Positions 1-5,597 of a stretch of 5,728 nt of DNA are shown here, one piece after another. Source of the DNA: JAJFTV01 sp964426355 (GTDB lineage Bacteria; Chloroflexota; Anaerolineae; Anaerolineales; Anaerolineaceae). Made by a program: the position numbers and the translations under genes. How positions within the stretch are numbered: the first letter of the stretch is position 1; every line of letters begins with the position of its first letter. The DNA lies in assembly GCA_964426355.1 (NCBI GenBank), contig CAYRRA010000229.1:1-5728 (forward strand). Reading direction: 5' to 3'. The notes below the pieces were generated by a model. It worked only from the letters and a program-made list of their open reading frames with translations, had not been told where the DNA came from and made no database searches.

Positions 1-1265
1 AAGAGCTCGGGTGTATTGTCGGCGGCAATCATCTCGCCGATTTTCTTGCTGCTCATGGCAGCCGCCATGCTGGCGCGGCACAACCCCACCGCAGTCACCA
101 GACCGTCGCCATAAGCCAGCGCTTTGAAGACCTGGTCCTCCGATGCCAGACCGCCTGTGATGGTGACCCCCGGAAGGTAACGTCCCTCTTTCTTCATCTG
201 CTTTGCGATGGTGACAACAGCATCCTCCATGCAGACGGTGGGCAGCGACCACTCGTTCATCATTTTGCAGGGGCTGTAGCCCGAACCGCCGCCGGCGCCG
301 TCAAAGGTGACCATGTCAGCTTCGACTTCAGAAGCCAGGCGCATCACGCGCTCGAGGTCGCGGGGATCATAGCCTGCCATCTTGAAGTAGATGTTCTGCG
401 CGCCCAGTTCGCGCAGGTGTTGAATTCGCGAATAGATGAAATTTTCATCCCAAAGTGGCAGGCGACCGTAGGAATAAAAGTTTGGGCATACGCCCTGGCG
501 ATACGCCTCCTGTACCGCCGGATCGGATGGGTCGGGGTGTACCAGTACGCCCATTCCCTGTTTTTTGAGGGCGGTCTCCAGGTCTTTGATTTTGACCACC
601 GGCTGAGTACCCTTTGCGCCTTGACCAAATTTAAATTCGAGCGCTTTGACACCGTGCGTCAACGCATACTCCGGTAATTGCGCAAAATCATCCTCTACGT
701 TGCTTTGCAATACGATTTGCCCGTAACCGCGGTCATACCGGTTGAAGGTTGCGATGATTTCCTCAAGCCACGGAAATTCGCGGATTGCCCCGTTTTCCAT
801 GCGCAGCGCGGGGTCTTTGCTTTTGGCGTCCTCACCGATCATGCAGGTGACGCCTGCCATGGCTGCGCCGGAGAAATAATCTTGCCAGTTGAGCTTGATG
901 AGCGCGGGCAGCACAATGGGCAGCGCCATCTTGACCGGATGATATTTGCCATACGTGCATTCAAGCCCGACGTTGAAGATGGTTGCCTCGTTATAGTCAG
1001 CCTTTACGCCTTCAGCGCCAAACACACGACCGTTGATGTTGAAGTGTGAGTAATCAATCGGGTATTCCTTTTCCGACCCGACCTGGTTGTTACCCGTCGT
1101 GGTCGGGTAGACGGTTTGCGCGCCCAGCACAGCGGCGAGCGCCAGCTCACAGGTGCCCACGCACTCCTCGGTGCAGAACGAGCACATGCCCGACTGCGGC
1201 GAAAGGCGCGTGCTGCGGTTTTTGGTGTTGTTGAACGACGATGACAGCGGTGTCTGATACGACAT
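1..1265 (-). CDS. FMN-binding glutamate-synthase-family protein, 3' end cut by window
   Basis: Reading leftward from ATG at 1265, the frame is open for 421 codons to the window edge. The protein matches the stand-alone FMN-binding glutamate synthase family (GltB central/FMN-type domain, COG0069), a TIM-barrel oxidoreductase; from memory members have about 500 residues, so roughly 80 may be missing. Visible signatures are GQGAKG (214-219), FDGAGGGSGYSP (321-332, the FMN phosphate-type glycine loop), ITGGLASEDQVFKALAYGDG (369-388) and GLCRA (394-398). A cysteine cluster C28-x2-C31-x3-C35-x3-C39 near the N terminus resembles an iron-sulfur or zinc site. No glutaminase (Ntn) domain precedes it, so ammonia or another donor would have to be the nitrogen source if it makes glutamate; the actual reaction is uncertain. 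The start is fixed by AGGAGG at 1274-1279, 8 nt from the ATG. It is probably monocistronic from its own promoter, at least at the 5' end. Family call firm, substrate not. Confidence 0.9.
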   Translation of the reverse strand, partial: MSYQTPLSSSFNNTKNRSTRLSPQSGMCSFCTEECVGTCELALAAVLGAQTVYPTTTGNNQVGSEKEYPIDYSHFNINGRVFGAEGVKADYNEATIFNVGLECTYGKYHPVKMALPIVLPALIKLNWQDYFSGAAMAGVTCMIGEDAKSKDPALRMENGAIREFPWLEEIIATFNRYDRGYGQIVLQSNVEDDFAQLPEYALTHGVKALEFKFGQGAKGTQPVVKIKDLETALKKQGMGVLVHPDPSDPAVQEAYRQGVCPNFYSYGRLPLWDENFIYSRIQHLRELGAQNIYFKMAGYDPRDLERVMRLASEVEADMVTFDGAGGGSGYSPCKMMNEWSLPTVCMEDAVVTIAKQMKKEGRYLPGVTITGGLASEDQVFKALAYGDGLVTAVGLCRASMAAAMSSKKIGEMIAADNTPEL

Positions 1266-1293
1266 GATGGATACCTCCTGAAAAGGTTTGGGT

Positions 1294-1317
1294 GGAGCTT
1301 TTGTTTTCGGAAGCTCC
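1294..1317 (-). promoter_or_regulatory. Leader hairpin of the glutamate-synthase-like gene
   Basis: A perfect 7-bp inverted repeat, GGAGCTT (1294-1300) and AAGCTCC (1311-1317), has a 10-nt loop. It lies between the predicted transcription start (near 1332) and the Shine-Dalgarno at 1274-1279, inside a 5' leader of about 67 nt. It could stabilise the mRNA or tune ribosome access. It is too simple to match any riboswitch class I know. Confidence 0.4.
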
Positions 1318-1338
1318 TTTGCGGTAAGGTGCAGGTAC

Positions 1339-1367
1339 ATTATAAGCCAATCATCGTCATTTGCCTT
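1339..1367 (-). promoter_or_regulatory. Candidate promoter of the glutamate-synthase-like gene
   Basis: On the minus strand a perfect -10 TATAAT lies at 1344-1339. The best-spaced -35 is AAGGCA at 1367-1362, with 17 bp between them and only 3 of 6 matches to TTGACA. The position suits the gene starting at 1265, giving a leader of about 67 nt. The weak -35 suggests either an activator or a chance -10 in an AT-rich stretch. Confidence 0.45.
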
Positions 1368-1375
1368 TTTTGTTT

Positions 1376-1609
1376 TTACCGCTCCTCATAAGAGTTCACC
1401 GCGCCGTGTTCACAGTGGAGACAGGGCGCGGTGATTTTTGTTTTTTTGCCAGAAGCCAAATTATGGCTTACGTGACCGGGAACATCACAGGCTATCCTAT
1501 TCTTGTTTGCTCCGTCCTGGATGATGGCATCACTGGCTTTACCGGCAGGGAGAAAGCGATATGGAGAGAACGTCTTGAGGGCTTCTTTCCAGTAAACGAG
1601 ATCGAACAT
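1376..1609 (-). CDS. Small hypothetical protein (77 aa), doubtful
   Basis: ATG at 1609 is preceded by AGGAGG at 1620-1625, with 10 nt between, and the frame stays open for 77 codons to TAA at 1376-1378. A TATAAT at 1654-1649 lies just upstream. I do not recognise the protein. It has no signal peptide or membrane segment, is basic, and has a PCLHCEHGA stretch near the C terminus with a CxxC pair and flanking His residues that could hold a metal. In favour: ribosome binding site, a promoter-like -10, and a fit between two minus-strand neighbours without overlap. Against: no recognised family, a plus-strand terminator hairpin embedded in its 3' end, and an overlapping 88-codon open frame on the other strand. 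It could be a gene remnant or a chance ORF. Confidence 0.3.
   Translation of the reverse strand: MFDLVYWKEALKTFSPYRFLPAGKASDAIIQDGANKNRIACDVPGHVSHNLASGKKTKITAPCLHCEHGAVNSYEER
1396..1447 (+). terminator. Intrinsic terminator read on the plus strand
   Basis: A perfect 10-bp GC-rich stem, TCACCGCGCC (1396-1405) and GGCGCGGTGA (1425-1434), has a 19-nt loop. It is followed at once by TTTTTGTTTTTTT (1435-1447). This is the classic form of a factor-independent terminator for rightward transcription. On the minus strand no U-tract follows the stem, so it is not bidirectional. No plus-strand gene is visible to its left, so it may end an unannotated small or antisense RNA, or shield the right-hand genes from stray transcription. 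Confidence 0.65.
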
Positions 1610-1636
1610 GCTGTGCTTCCCTCCTGAGTCATGAAT

Positions 1637-1668
1637 GGGATTATCTCTATTATAGTAAAGATTATCCC
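1637..1668. repeat. Inverted repeat around a -10-like element
   Basis: GGGATTATC (1637-1645) and GATTATCCC (1660-1668) form 9-bp arms with one central mismatch, 14 bp apart. A minus-strand TATAAT (1654-1649) lies in the spacer. An inverted repeat flanking a -10 box is a plausible operator arrangement for an unidentified regulator. It lies upstream of the small ORF at 1376-1609. Confidence 0.35.
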
Positions 1669-1677
1669 TTCTGACCG
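1649..1677 (-). promoter_or_regulatory. Weak candidate promoter upstream of the small ORF
   Basis: A -10 TATAAT lies at 1654-1649. At 17 bp spacing the -35 is CGGTCA (1677-1672), matching 3 of 6 consensus bases. It would give a leader of about 33 nt before the ATG at 1609. Support comes mainly from the perfect -10 and its position. Confidence 0.3.
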
Positions 1678-1687
1678 TCTCATGGTC

Positions 1688-1736
1688 GGGGGAATCCTGC
1701 TAATCCTCAGTTTGAGATTACTTTATCTAATCCCCC
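1688..1736. repeat. Two-part hairpin just past the left LacI gene
   Basis: Outer arms GGGGGA (1688-1693) and TCCCCC (1731-1736) enclose a second stem, TAATCCTCA (1701-1709) with TGAGATTA (1713-1720). The inner stem has one bulged C and a 3-nt loop. The element starts 14 bp past the stop codon of the minus-strand lacI-type gene. No U-tract follows on either strand, so it is more likely a 3'-end mRNA structure or a protein-binding palindrome than a classical terminator. Confidence 0.4.
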
Positions 1737-1749
1737 AACACTCTTCTTT

Positions 1750-2760
1750 TTATCGCTGTCCCCCTTTGATATGGCGCGCTGTGGAGCTGCGGATAATCAA
1801 TTCGGGGTCGAGCACCAGGTTTTTTACTTCGGCAGTTTCCGGGTCCTCGATGTGGTTGAACAGCAGCCCGGCTGCGCTGGTGCCTATTTCGTATGTCGGC
1901 TGCTGGACCACGGTGATGGGGGGCGTAAAGAAGGATAACCAGGGCATGTCGTCAAAACCGATGACGGAGATATCTCCCGGTATGCTCAAGCCGTGCTTGG
2001 CGATGCTTTTCAGGGTGCCGATGGTCATGGTATTGTTGAGGGAAAAAACGGCAGTGGGCGGGTCAGGGAGCGCCAGCAACTGGTCGGTGGCTTTCTCGGC
2101 GTTTTCGACGAGGAAGGGACCGGAGACGATGATCTCCGGGTCAATTCCAATGCCTGAATCGAGCAAGGCTTTTTGATACCCGATGAGCCGTTGGGTTTCC
2201 ACCGGGCGATTGGGGGAGTTGATAACCCCAATACGGGTGTGTCCCAGCTCAATCAGGTGCATGGTCGCTTCATACGCCCCTTTGAAGTTGTTCAAAACCA
2301 CCGAATCGACTTTTACACCGGGCAAAGTCTGGTTGATAAAAACATACGGAATGGCGAGTTTATCCAGCGGGACCAGGTTCTCTTCCCGGTAGGGAGCGAT
2401 CACCGCTCCGCTGATTCTTTCCATCGCCAGGACTTCAATATACATTTTTTCTTTTTCAGGGTTGCGGTCTGAGTTGCAAAGAAACACTTTATATTGTTTC
2501 CGCAAGGCGATATCTTCAATCCCCCTGACAATGGCGGTGAAGAAGGGGTTGCTGATGTCGGGGATGATGATACCGAGGATTTTGGAGCTTTGCTTGCGCA
2601 TGGAACGAGCGATGTTGCTGGGGTGGTAATCCAGTGCTTTGACAGCATCCAGGACACGCTGCTGCAAATGAGGTTTGACGTTGGCTGGATTGTTGAGAAC
2701 GCGCGAGACGGTGGCTGTGGATACTTTTGCGAGTCGTGCAACTTCTTTAATGCTGCTCAT
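1750..2760 (-). CDS. LacI/GalR-family transcriptional repressor (left paralog)
   Basis: A complete 336-residue regulator of normal family length. The N-terminal helix-turn-helix covers about residues 3-22, with recognition helix STATVSRVLNN (14-24). The hinge is about 46-59 (HPSNIARSMRKQSS). The periplasmic-binding-protein-like effector domain follows from IGIII-type strand residues near 61, with DISNPFF (about 68-74) and GFDDMPW, both typical of sugar-sensing members. Met54 takes the hinge position of LacI Leu56, the residue that inserts into the central CG step of the operator. ATG at 2760 has an AGAGGTG Shine-Dalgarno (2763-2769) placed rather close. It is divergent from, and paralogous to, the regulator at 3096-4109. 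Over the first 63 aligned residues I count 33 identities. Two promoters and two operators precede it, so autoregulation is likely. The effector is probably a sugar, but which one is unknown. Confidence 0.95.
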   Translation of the reverse strand: MSSIKEVARLAKVSTATVSRVLNNPANVKPHLQQRVLDAVKALDYHPSNIARSMRKQSSKILGIIIPDISNPFFTAIVRGIEDIALRKQYKVFLCNSDRNPEKEKMYIEVLAMERISGAVIAPYREENLVPLDKLAIPYVFINQTLPGVKVDSVVLNNFKGAYEATMHLIELGHTRIGVINSPNRPVETQRLIGYQKALLDSGIGIDPEIIVSGPFLVENAEKATDQLLALPDPPTAVFSLNNTMTIGTLKSIAKHGLSIPGDISVIGFDDMPWLSFFTPPITVVQQPTYEIGTSAAGLLFNHIEDPETAEVKNLVLDPELIIRSSTARHIKGGQR

Positions 2761-2769
2761 GACACCTCT

Positions 2770-2783
2770 TGAAACCGTTTACA
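2770..2783. promoter_or_regulatory. LacI-type operator O1
   Basis: TGAAACCGTTTACA fits the LacI/CcpA-type palindrome TGWNANCGNTNWCA with the central CG at 2776-2777. It lies 5-18 nt past the predicted start of the proximal minus-strand promoter and touches the left regulator's Shine-Dalgarno. Binding there would block early elongation. Confidence 0.75.
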
Positions 2784-2794
2784 ATGATGGGATG

Positions 2795-2823
2795 ATTTTA
2801 AGTTTTTTGAGAAAAATGGTCAA
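2795..2823 (-). promoter_or_regulatory. Proximal promoter of left lacI gene
   Basis: On the minus strand, TTGACC (2823-2818; 5 of 6) and TAAAAT (2800-2795; 5 of 6) are 17 bp apart. The predicted transcription start is near 2788, giving a leader of about 27 nt before the ATG at 2760. Operator O1 lies directly downstream. Confidence 0.65.
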
Positions 2824-2860
2824 GTTAAACGCGGGTAGTAATTTTTTAGTTGTATGAAAT

Positions 2861-2872
2861 GTAACCGTTTAC
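2861..2872. promoter_or_regulatory. LacI-type operator O2
   Basis: GTAACCGTTTAC is a palindrome apart from one base pair, with central CG at 2866-2867. It spans the predicted start site (about 2868) of the distal minus-strand promoter, a classic repression position. Confidence 0.75.
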
Positions 2873-2874
2873 TT

Positions 2875-2902
2875 ATTATACAATAAATAATACAAGAAAC
2901 AA
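2875..2902 (-). promoter_or_regulatory. Distal promoter of left lacI gene
   Basis: On the minus strand a perfect -10 TATAAT (2880-2875) lies 16 bp from TTGTTT (2902-2897; 3 of 6 matches). The predicted start near 2868 is inside operator O2. It is back to back with the plus-strand promoter, with 24 bp between the two -35 boxes. Confidence 0.5.
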
Positions 2903-2926
2903 GCCCGCATTTCCTCGAAAAGGTAC

Positions 2927-2954
2927 TTGACATCTTGAAGTAAATCCCTATAAT
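2927..2954 (+). promoter_or_regulatory. Strong sigma70-type promoter of right lacI and binding-protein operon
   Basis: Consensus TTGACA (2927-2932) and consensus TATAAT (2949-2954) are 16 bp apart. The start is predicted near 2961, inside operator O3. The leader before the chosen start codon at 3096 is then about 135 nt, unusually long for a simple repressor gene. The perfect hexamers imply high activity when not repressed. Confidence 0.85.
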
Positions 2955-2958
2955 AAAT

Positions 2959-2970
2959 GTAAACGTTTAC
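2959..2970. promoter_or_regulatory. LacI-type operator O3
   Basis: GTAAACGTTTAC is a perfect 12-bp palindrome with central CG at 2964-2965, the best operator in the window. It begins 5 bp after the -10 box and covers the predicted start site, so a bound repressor would directly block RNA polymerase. Confidence 0.85.
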
Positions 2971-3067
2971 TTGTTTGAAATTCCCTGTAAGAACCCCTCC
3001 ATATTATTGATTAACGGTACTAAAAAATTACACAGGCGAGACTTGTACGGCTTTTTTTATGATTGAA

Positions 3068-3081
3068 TGAAAACGATTACA
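3068..3081. promoter_or_regulatory. LacI-type operator O4 (weaker)
   Basis: TGAAAACGATTACA fits TGWNANCGNTNWCA with central CG at 3074-3075, and its halves agree at 5 of 7 positions. It lies in the leader, ending 14 bp before the start codon chosen for the right regulator. It could act as an auxiliary or roadblock operator, but is less certain than O1-O3. Confidence 0.5.
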
Positions 3082-3095
3082 TTCAGGGTGTCAGC

Positions 3096-4109
3096 TTGAC
3101 AGTTACGATTAAAGACGTTGCGGAAAAAGCAGGTGTATCCAGTGCTACAGTCTCTCGGGTTCTGGCGAACCAGGAGAATGTGAGCGATGAAGTCAGACGC
3201 AGAGTACAGAAGGCAGTTGATGAATTGCGATATCAACCCAGCGGAATTGCTCGAAAATTTCGGGTCAACCGGTCAAAGATCATCGGGGTCATCGTTTCTG
3301 ACATTCTTAACCCGTTTTACACATCTTTAGTGCGATCGGTAGAGGACGTGGCTTCAAAAAACGGCATGGCTATTTTTCTGTGCAATACGGATGAGAATGT
3401 GTACAAGGAGAGAATCTACATTGATTTCATGCTTGAAGAAAGGGTGGCAGGAGTCCTCCTGGCGCCTGTCTGCGAAGAGAACTGTGCGGTTAAACAACTG
3501 CTGGATGCGGGAATCCCGGTGGTGTGCATCGACCGCAGCATCAAAGATATGGAGATCGATACTGTGATGGTTGATAATGTGGCGGGTGCATACCAGGCAA
3601 CTGAACATCTCATCCTGCTTGGTCATCGCTGCATCGGCGCTATCCTTGGAGCACATACGACCACCGGGTATCAACGTGAAGAGGGATACAGGAAAGCCCT
3701 GGCAGATTACGCCATCCCGTTTGTGCCGGAATACATTCAGCGGGAAATGCCGCGTGAGAATGAAGGACGGAAATTAACCCAACACCTGCTGGAACTTGAG
3801 AAGCCGCCTTCAGCGATTTTTTGCGGGAATAACCTGCTTACCATTGGGGCATTGGCACAAATTCACTCAATGGGGCTGCGCGTTCCTGACGATGTTGCCA
3901 TCGCCGGATTTGATGACCTTGAGTGGTACAGCCTGGTGGACCCAACCATCACTGCGGTCTGCCAGCCTATCCAAGAATCCGGTCAGAGAGCCACTGAACT
4001 TCTGTTTCGAAGGATGAGTGGAGATCAATCAGAAAGCCAGATGATTCTGCTTCCCGCCACATTGAATGTCCGCTGTTCAAGTGGGAAACAGGTCCAGGTA
4101 AAGTCATAA
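3096..4109 (+). CDS. LacI/GalR-family transcriptional repressor (right paralog)
   Basis: A 337-residue repressor. I chose TTG at 3096 because AGGG (3085-3088) sits 7 nt upstream and the protein then begins MTVTIKDVAEKAGVS, the canonical family N terminus. An upstream in-frame TTG at 3063 would add 11 residues but has no ribosome binding site and would put operator O4 inside the gene. The helix-turn-helix is about residues 4-23, with recognition helix SSATVSRVLAN (15-25). The hinge is about 47-60 (QPSGIARKFRVNRS), with Phe55 where LacI has Leu56. The effector domain has DILNPFY and GFDDLEW. Recognition residues nearly match those of the divergent paralog, so both probably bind the same operators. 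It is co-directional with the solute-binding protein gene 78 bp downstream, from a strong promoter overlapped by O3. It is likely a sugar-responsive, autoregulated repressor of that operon; the inducer is unknown. Confidence 0.93.
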   Translation: MTVTIKDVAEKAGVSSATVSRVLANQENVSDEVRRRVQKAVDELRYQPSGIARKFRVNRSKIIGVIVSDILNPFYTSLVRSVEDVASKNGMAIFLCNTDENVYKERIYIDFMLEERVAGVLLAPVCEENCAVKQLLDAGIPVVCIDRSIKDMEIDTVMVDNVAGAYQATEHLILLGHRCIGAILGAHTTTGYQREEGYRKALADYAIPFVPEYIQREMPRENEGRKLTQHLLELEKPPSAIFCGNNLLTIGALAQIHSMGLRVPDDVAIAGFDDLEWYSLVDPTITAVCQPIQESGQRATELLFRRMSGDQSESQMILLPATLNVRCSSGKQVQVKS

Positions 4110-4191
4110 AGGAGGTGGAACAATAAAAAAATTGTCCTTAAATAAACCAATTTGTTGTATCAAAAAACATTTGCTAAGGAGACGAAAATGA
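4110..4191 (+). other. Intercistronic region with orphan Shine-Dalgarno and coupled mini-frame
   Basis: One base after the repressor's stop codon, AGGAGG (4110-4115) forms a near-ideal ribosome binding site, but no ATG, GTG or TTG follows at normal distance. The codon 7 nt downstream is ATA (4123). From it the frame runs 22 codons to TGA (4189-4191), which overlaps the ATG of the binding-protein gene as ATGA. A weak hairpin pairs ACAAT (4120-4124) with ATTGT (4131-4135). This may be a ribosome loading or standby site, a decayed start, or a nonstandard leader peptide. No convincing promoter was seen here. Confidence 0.35.
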
Positions 4192-5582
4192 GAAAGTCGT
4201 TGTATGCGTTACTGACGTTGATCCTCATCACCACTTTGTTGGTGAGCTGCGCACCTAAAGCCACCGATGCCCCCGCAGCTGAAAAACCGGCTACCCAAGC
4301 ACCCGTTGCTGAAGAACCAGCCGAAGCAGAACCGGTCGAAGAAGAGCCTGCTCCTGAAGAAGCTGCTTCAGGTGAGGTCATCGAATTGGAGTTCTGGCAG
4401 GTTGAGTTTGAAGGGTATGATGCCGGTTTTGCTGCTCTGGCAGATGGGTTCATGCTGGAAAACCCTGACATCAAGATAAAATACGTACCCGTTTCTTATG
4501 ACGAGATCAATGAGAAAATCGCAGTCATGGTACCGGTAGGGCAGGGTCCTGACCTGATCATGCCTTTCTATGGCTGGGTGCCGTTATGGGTGAAATCGGG
4601 TTTCCTCGCGCCTCTTCCGGAGGACATGTTCCCCCGCGCTGAACTTGAGGAAGCTTATTTCCCGGCGATTGAAGCCATGTACGTGGATGGACAACTATAT
4701 GGTCTACCCTTCAACCAGAGCAACTGGGCTATTCTGTACAATGTCGATATGTATGAAGAAGCCGGCATCACTGAACTTCCAACCACCTATGCTGAACTGC
4801 GCGAAGCTGCGATTGCCTGCACAAAACGCGCGGCTAATGGTTCCCTGGAGGTGGCTGGGTATTACGTTCAGTTCGGCACACAGGAACACATCCTCTGGAA
4901 GAATATGATAATTCAGAACGGGCAGGACATCTTCTCAGAAGACCTGCGCACCGTTACCTGGAATGACTCTCAAGTTGGTGCAGAAACCTTCAAGTGGCTA
5001 ACCGATCTTGTAATGGTTGACAAAGTAATGGACTTAGGCTTTGGCGAAGGTCCGGGTGCTTCCTTTATGACTGAACTGGCATGTATGCGGTTGGGTTCTC
5101 CGGGCAACCTGCCTGTGATTCGCAGGAACGTCCCAGATTTGAATTTTGGTTCCTTCCCGCTGCCGAAAGGCACCGCATCGGATCCTGATAAAGCCAGCCA
5201 GAACCAGACCCAGTACTGGAATATCAGCGTAACCGCGAAAGTCCTTTCGAATGATGCCCGTGCGCAGGCTGCTTACAAGTTCATGGAATATGTCAGCAGA
5301 CCAGAGGTTGCTCTTGCAATGATCAAAGCCGGATATGGTGGTTTGCCAGTGCACAAGTCGCTGATAAATGATCCACATTTCACCAATGATGCCGAGCTTG
5401 CTGCTTTCCTTGAAACCCTGCCCAATGCAGTTCCGATCTCATGGGTCGATGAAAAGGGCGAACGTGATATCTCGGTTGAAATGGGTGACCGCGTGATTTT
5501 GAACGGTGAAGACCCCTATGAAGTGTTTGAATGGGGTACAGAGCGCGAACAGAATTTGCGGAATGAATTCTTCAGCGATTAG
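4188..5582 (+). CDS. ABC-transporter family 1 solute-binding lipoprotein (sugar-type)
   Basis: A 464-residue secreted lipoprotein that would capture a solute, probably a mono- or oligosaccharide, outside the membrane and deliver it to an ABC permease. A basic start (MRK) and hydrophobic stretch lead to a lipobox LVSC, with Cys21 as the lipidated residue. Residues 22-62 are a flexible Ala/Pro/Glu-rich linker. The body from about 63 has family 1 (COG1653, UgpB/MalE-like) features: IELEFWQ, GQGPDLIMPFYGW, DGQLYGLPFNQSNWAILYNVDMYEEAGI, and a C-terminal PEVALAMIKAGYGGLPVHKS segment. Length is normal. ATG at 4188 is supported by AAGGAGA 5 nt upstream; an in-frame TTG at 4152 would put 12 non-signal residues in front. 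It is co-transcribed with the repressor upstream, and permeases are expected past the right edge. Substrate not predictable. Confidence 0.93.
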   Translation: MRKSLYALLTLILITTLLVSCAPKATDAPAAEKPATQAPVAEEPAEAEPVEEEPAPEEAASGEVIELEFWQVEFEGYDAGFAALADGFMLENPDIKIKYVPVSYDEINEKIAVMVPVGQGPDLIMPFYGWVPLWVKSGFLAPLPEDMFPRAELEEAYFPAIEAMYVDGQLYGLPFNQSNWAILYNVDMYEEAGITELPTTYAELREAAIACTKRAANGSLEVAGYYVQFGTQEHILWKNMIIQNGQDIFSEDLRTVTWNDSQVGAETFKWLTDLVMVDKVMDLGFGEGPGASFMTELACMRLGSPGNLPVIRRNVPDLNFGSFPLPKGTASDPDKASQNQTQYWNISVTAKVLSNDARAQAAYKFMEYVSRPEVALAMIKAGYGGLPVHKSLINDPHFTNDAELAAFLETLPNAVPISWVDEKGERDISVEMGDRVILNGEDPYEVFEWGTEREQNLRNEFFSD

Positions 5583-5597
5583 TCGCTATTGGCGGAT

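Noticed and set aside
344..1049. Open frames of 86-123 codons on both strands inside the left gene
   Set aside because: They overlap the minus-strand glutamate-synthase-like frame, which has family motifs throughout, a consensus ribosome site and no stop for 421 codons. The others match nothing and are shadows.
1361..1627. Plus-strand 88-codon frame over the left gap
   Set aside because: It starts at TTG without a Shine-Dalgarno and contains the plus-strand terminator in its own 5' part. No recognisable protein.
1631..2176. Plus-strand 181-codon frame
   Set aside because: Mostly antisense to the left lacI gene, with composition typical of a shadow frame and no ribosome site.
3052..3058. T-run before the right repressor, as a possible attenuator
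   Set aside because: No GC-rich stem precedes it; only a 4-bp GTAC pairing is possible, so no terminator or riboswitch is supported.
4133..4160. Internal promoter for the binding-protein gene (TTGTCC with TTGTAT at 16 bp)
   Set aside because: The -10 matches only 3 of 6 bases, and operon transcription from the strong promoter at 2927-2954 suffices.
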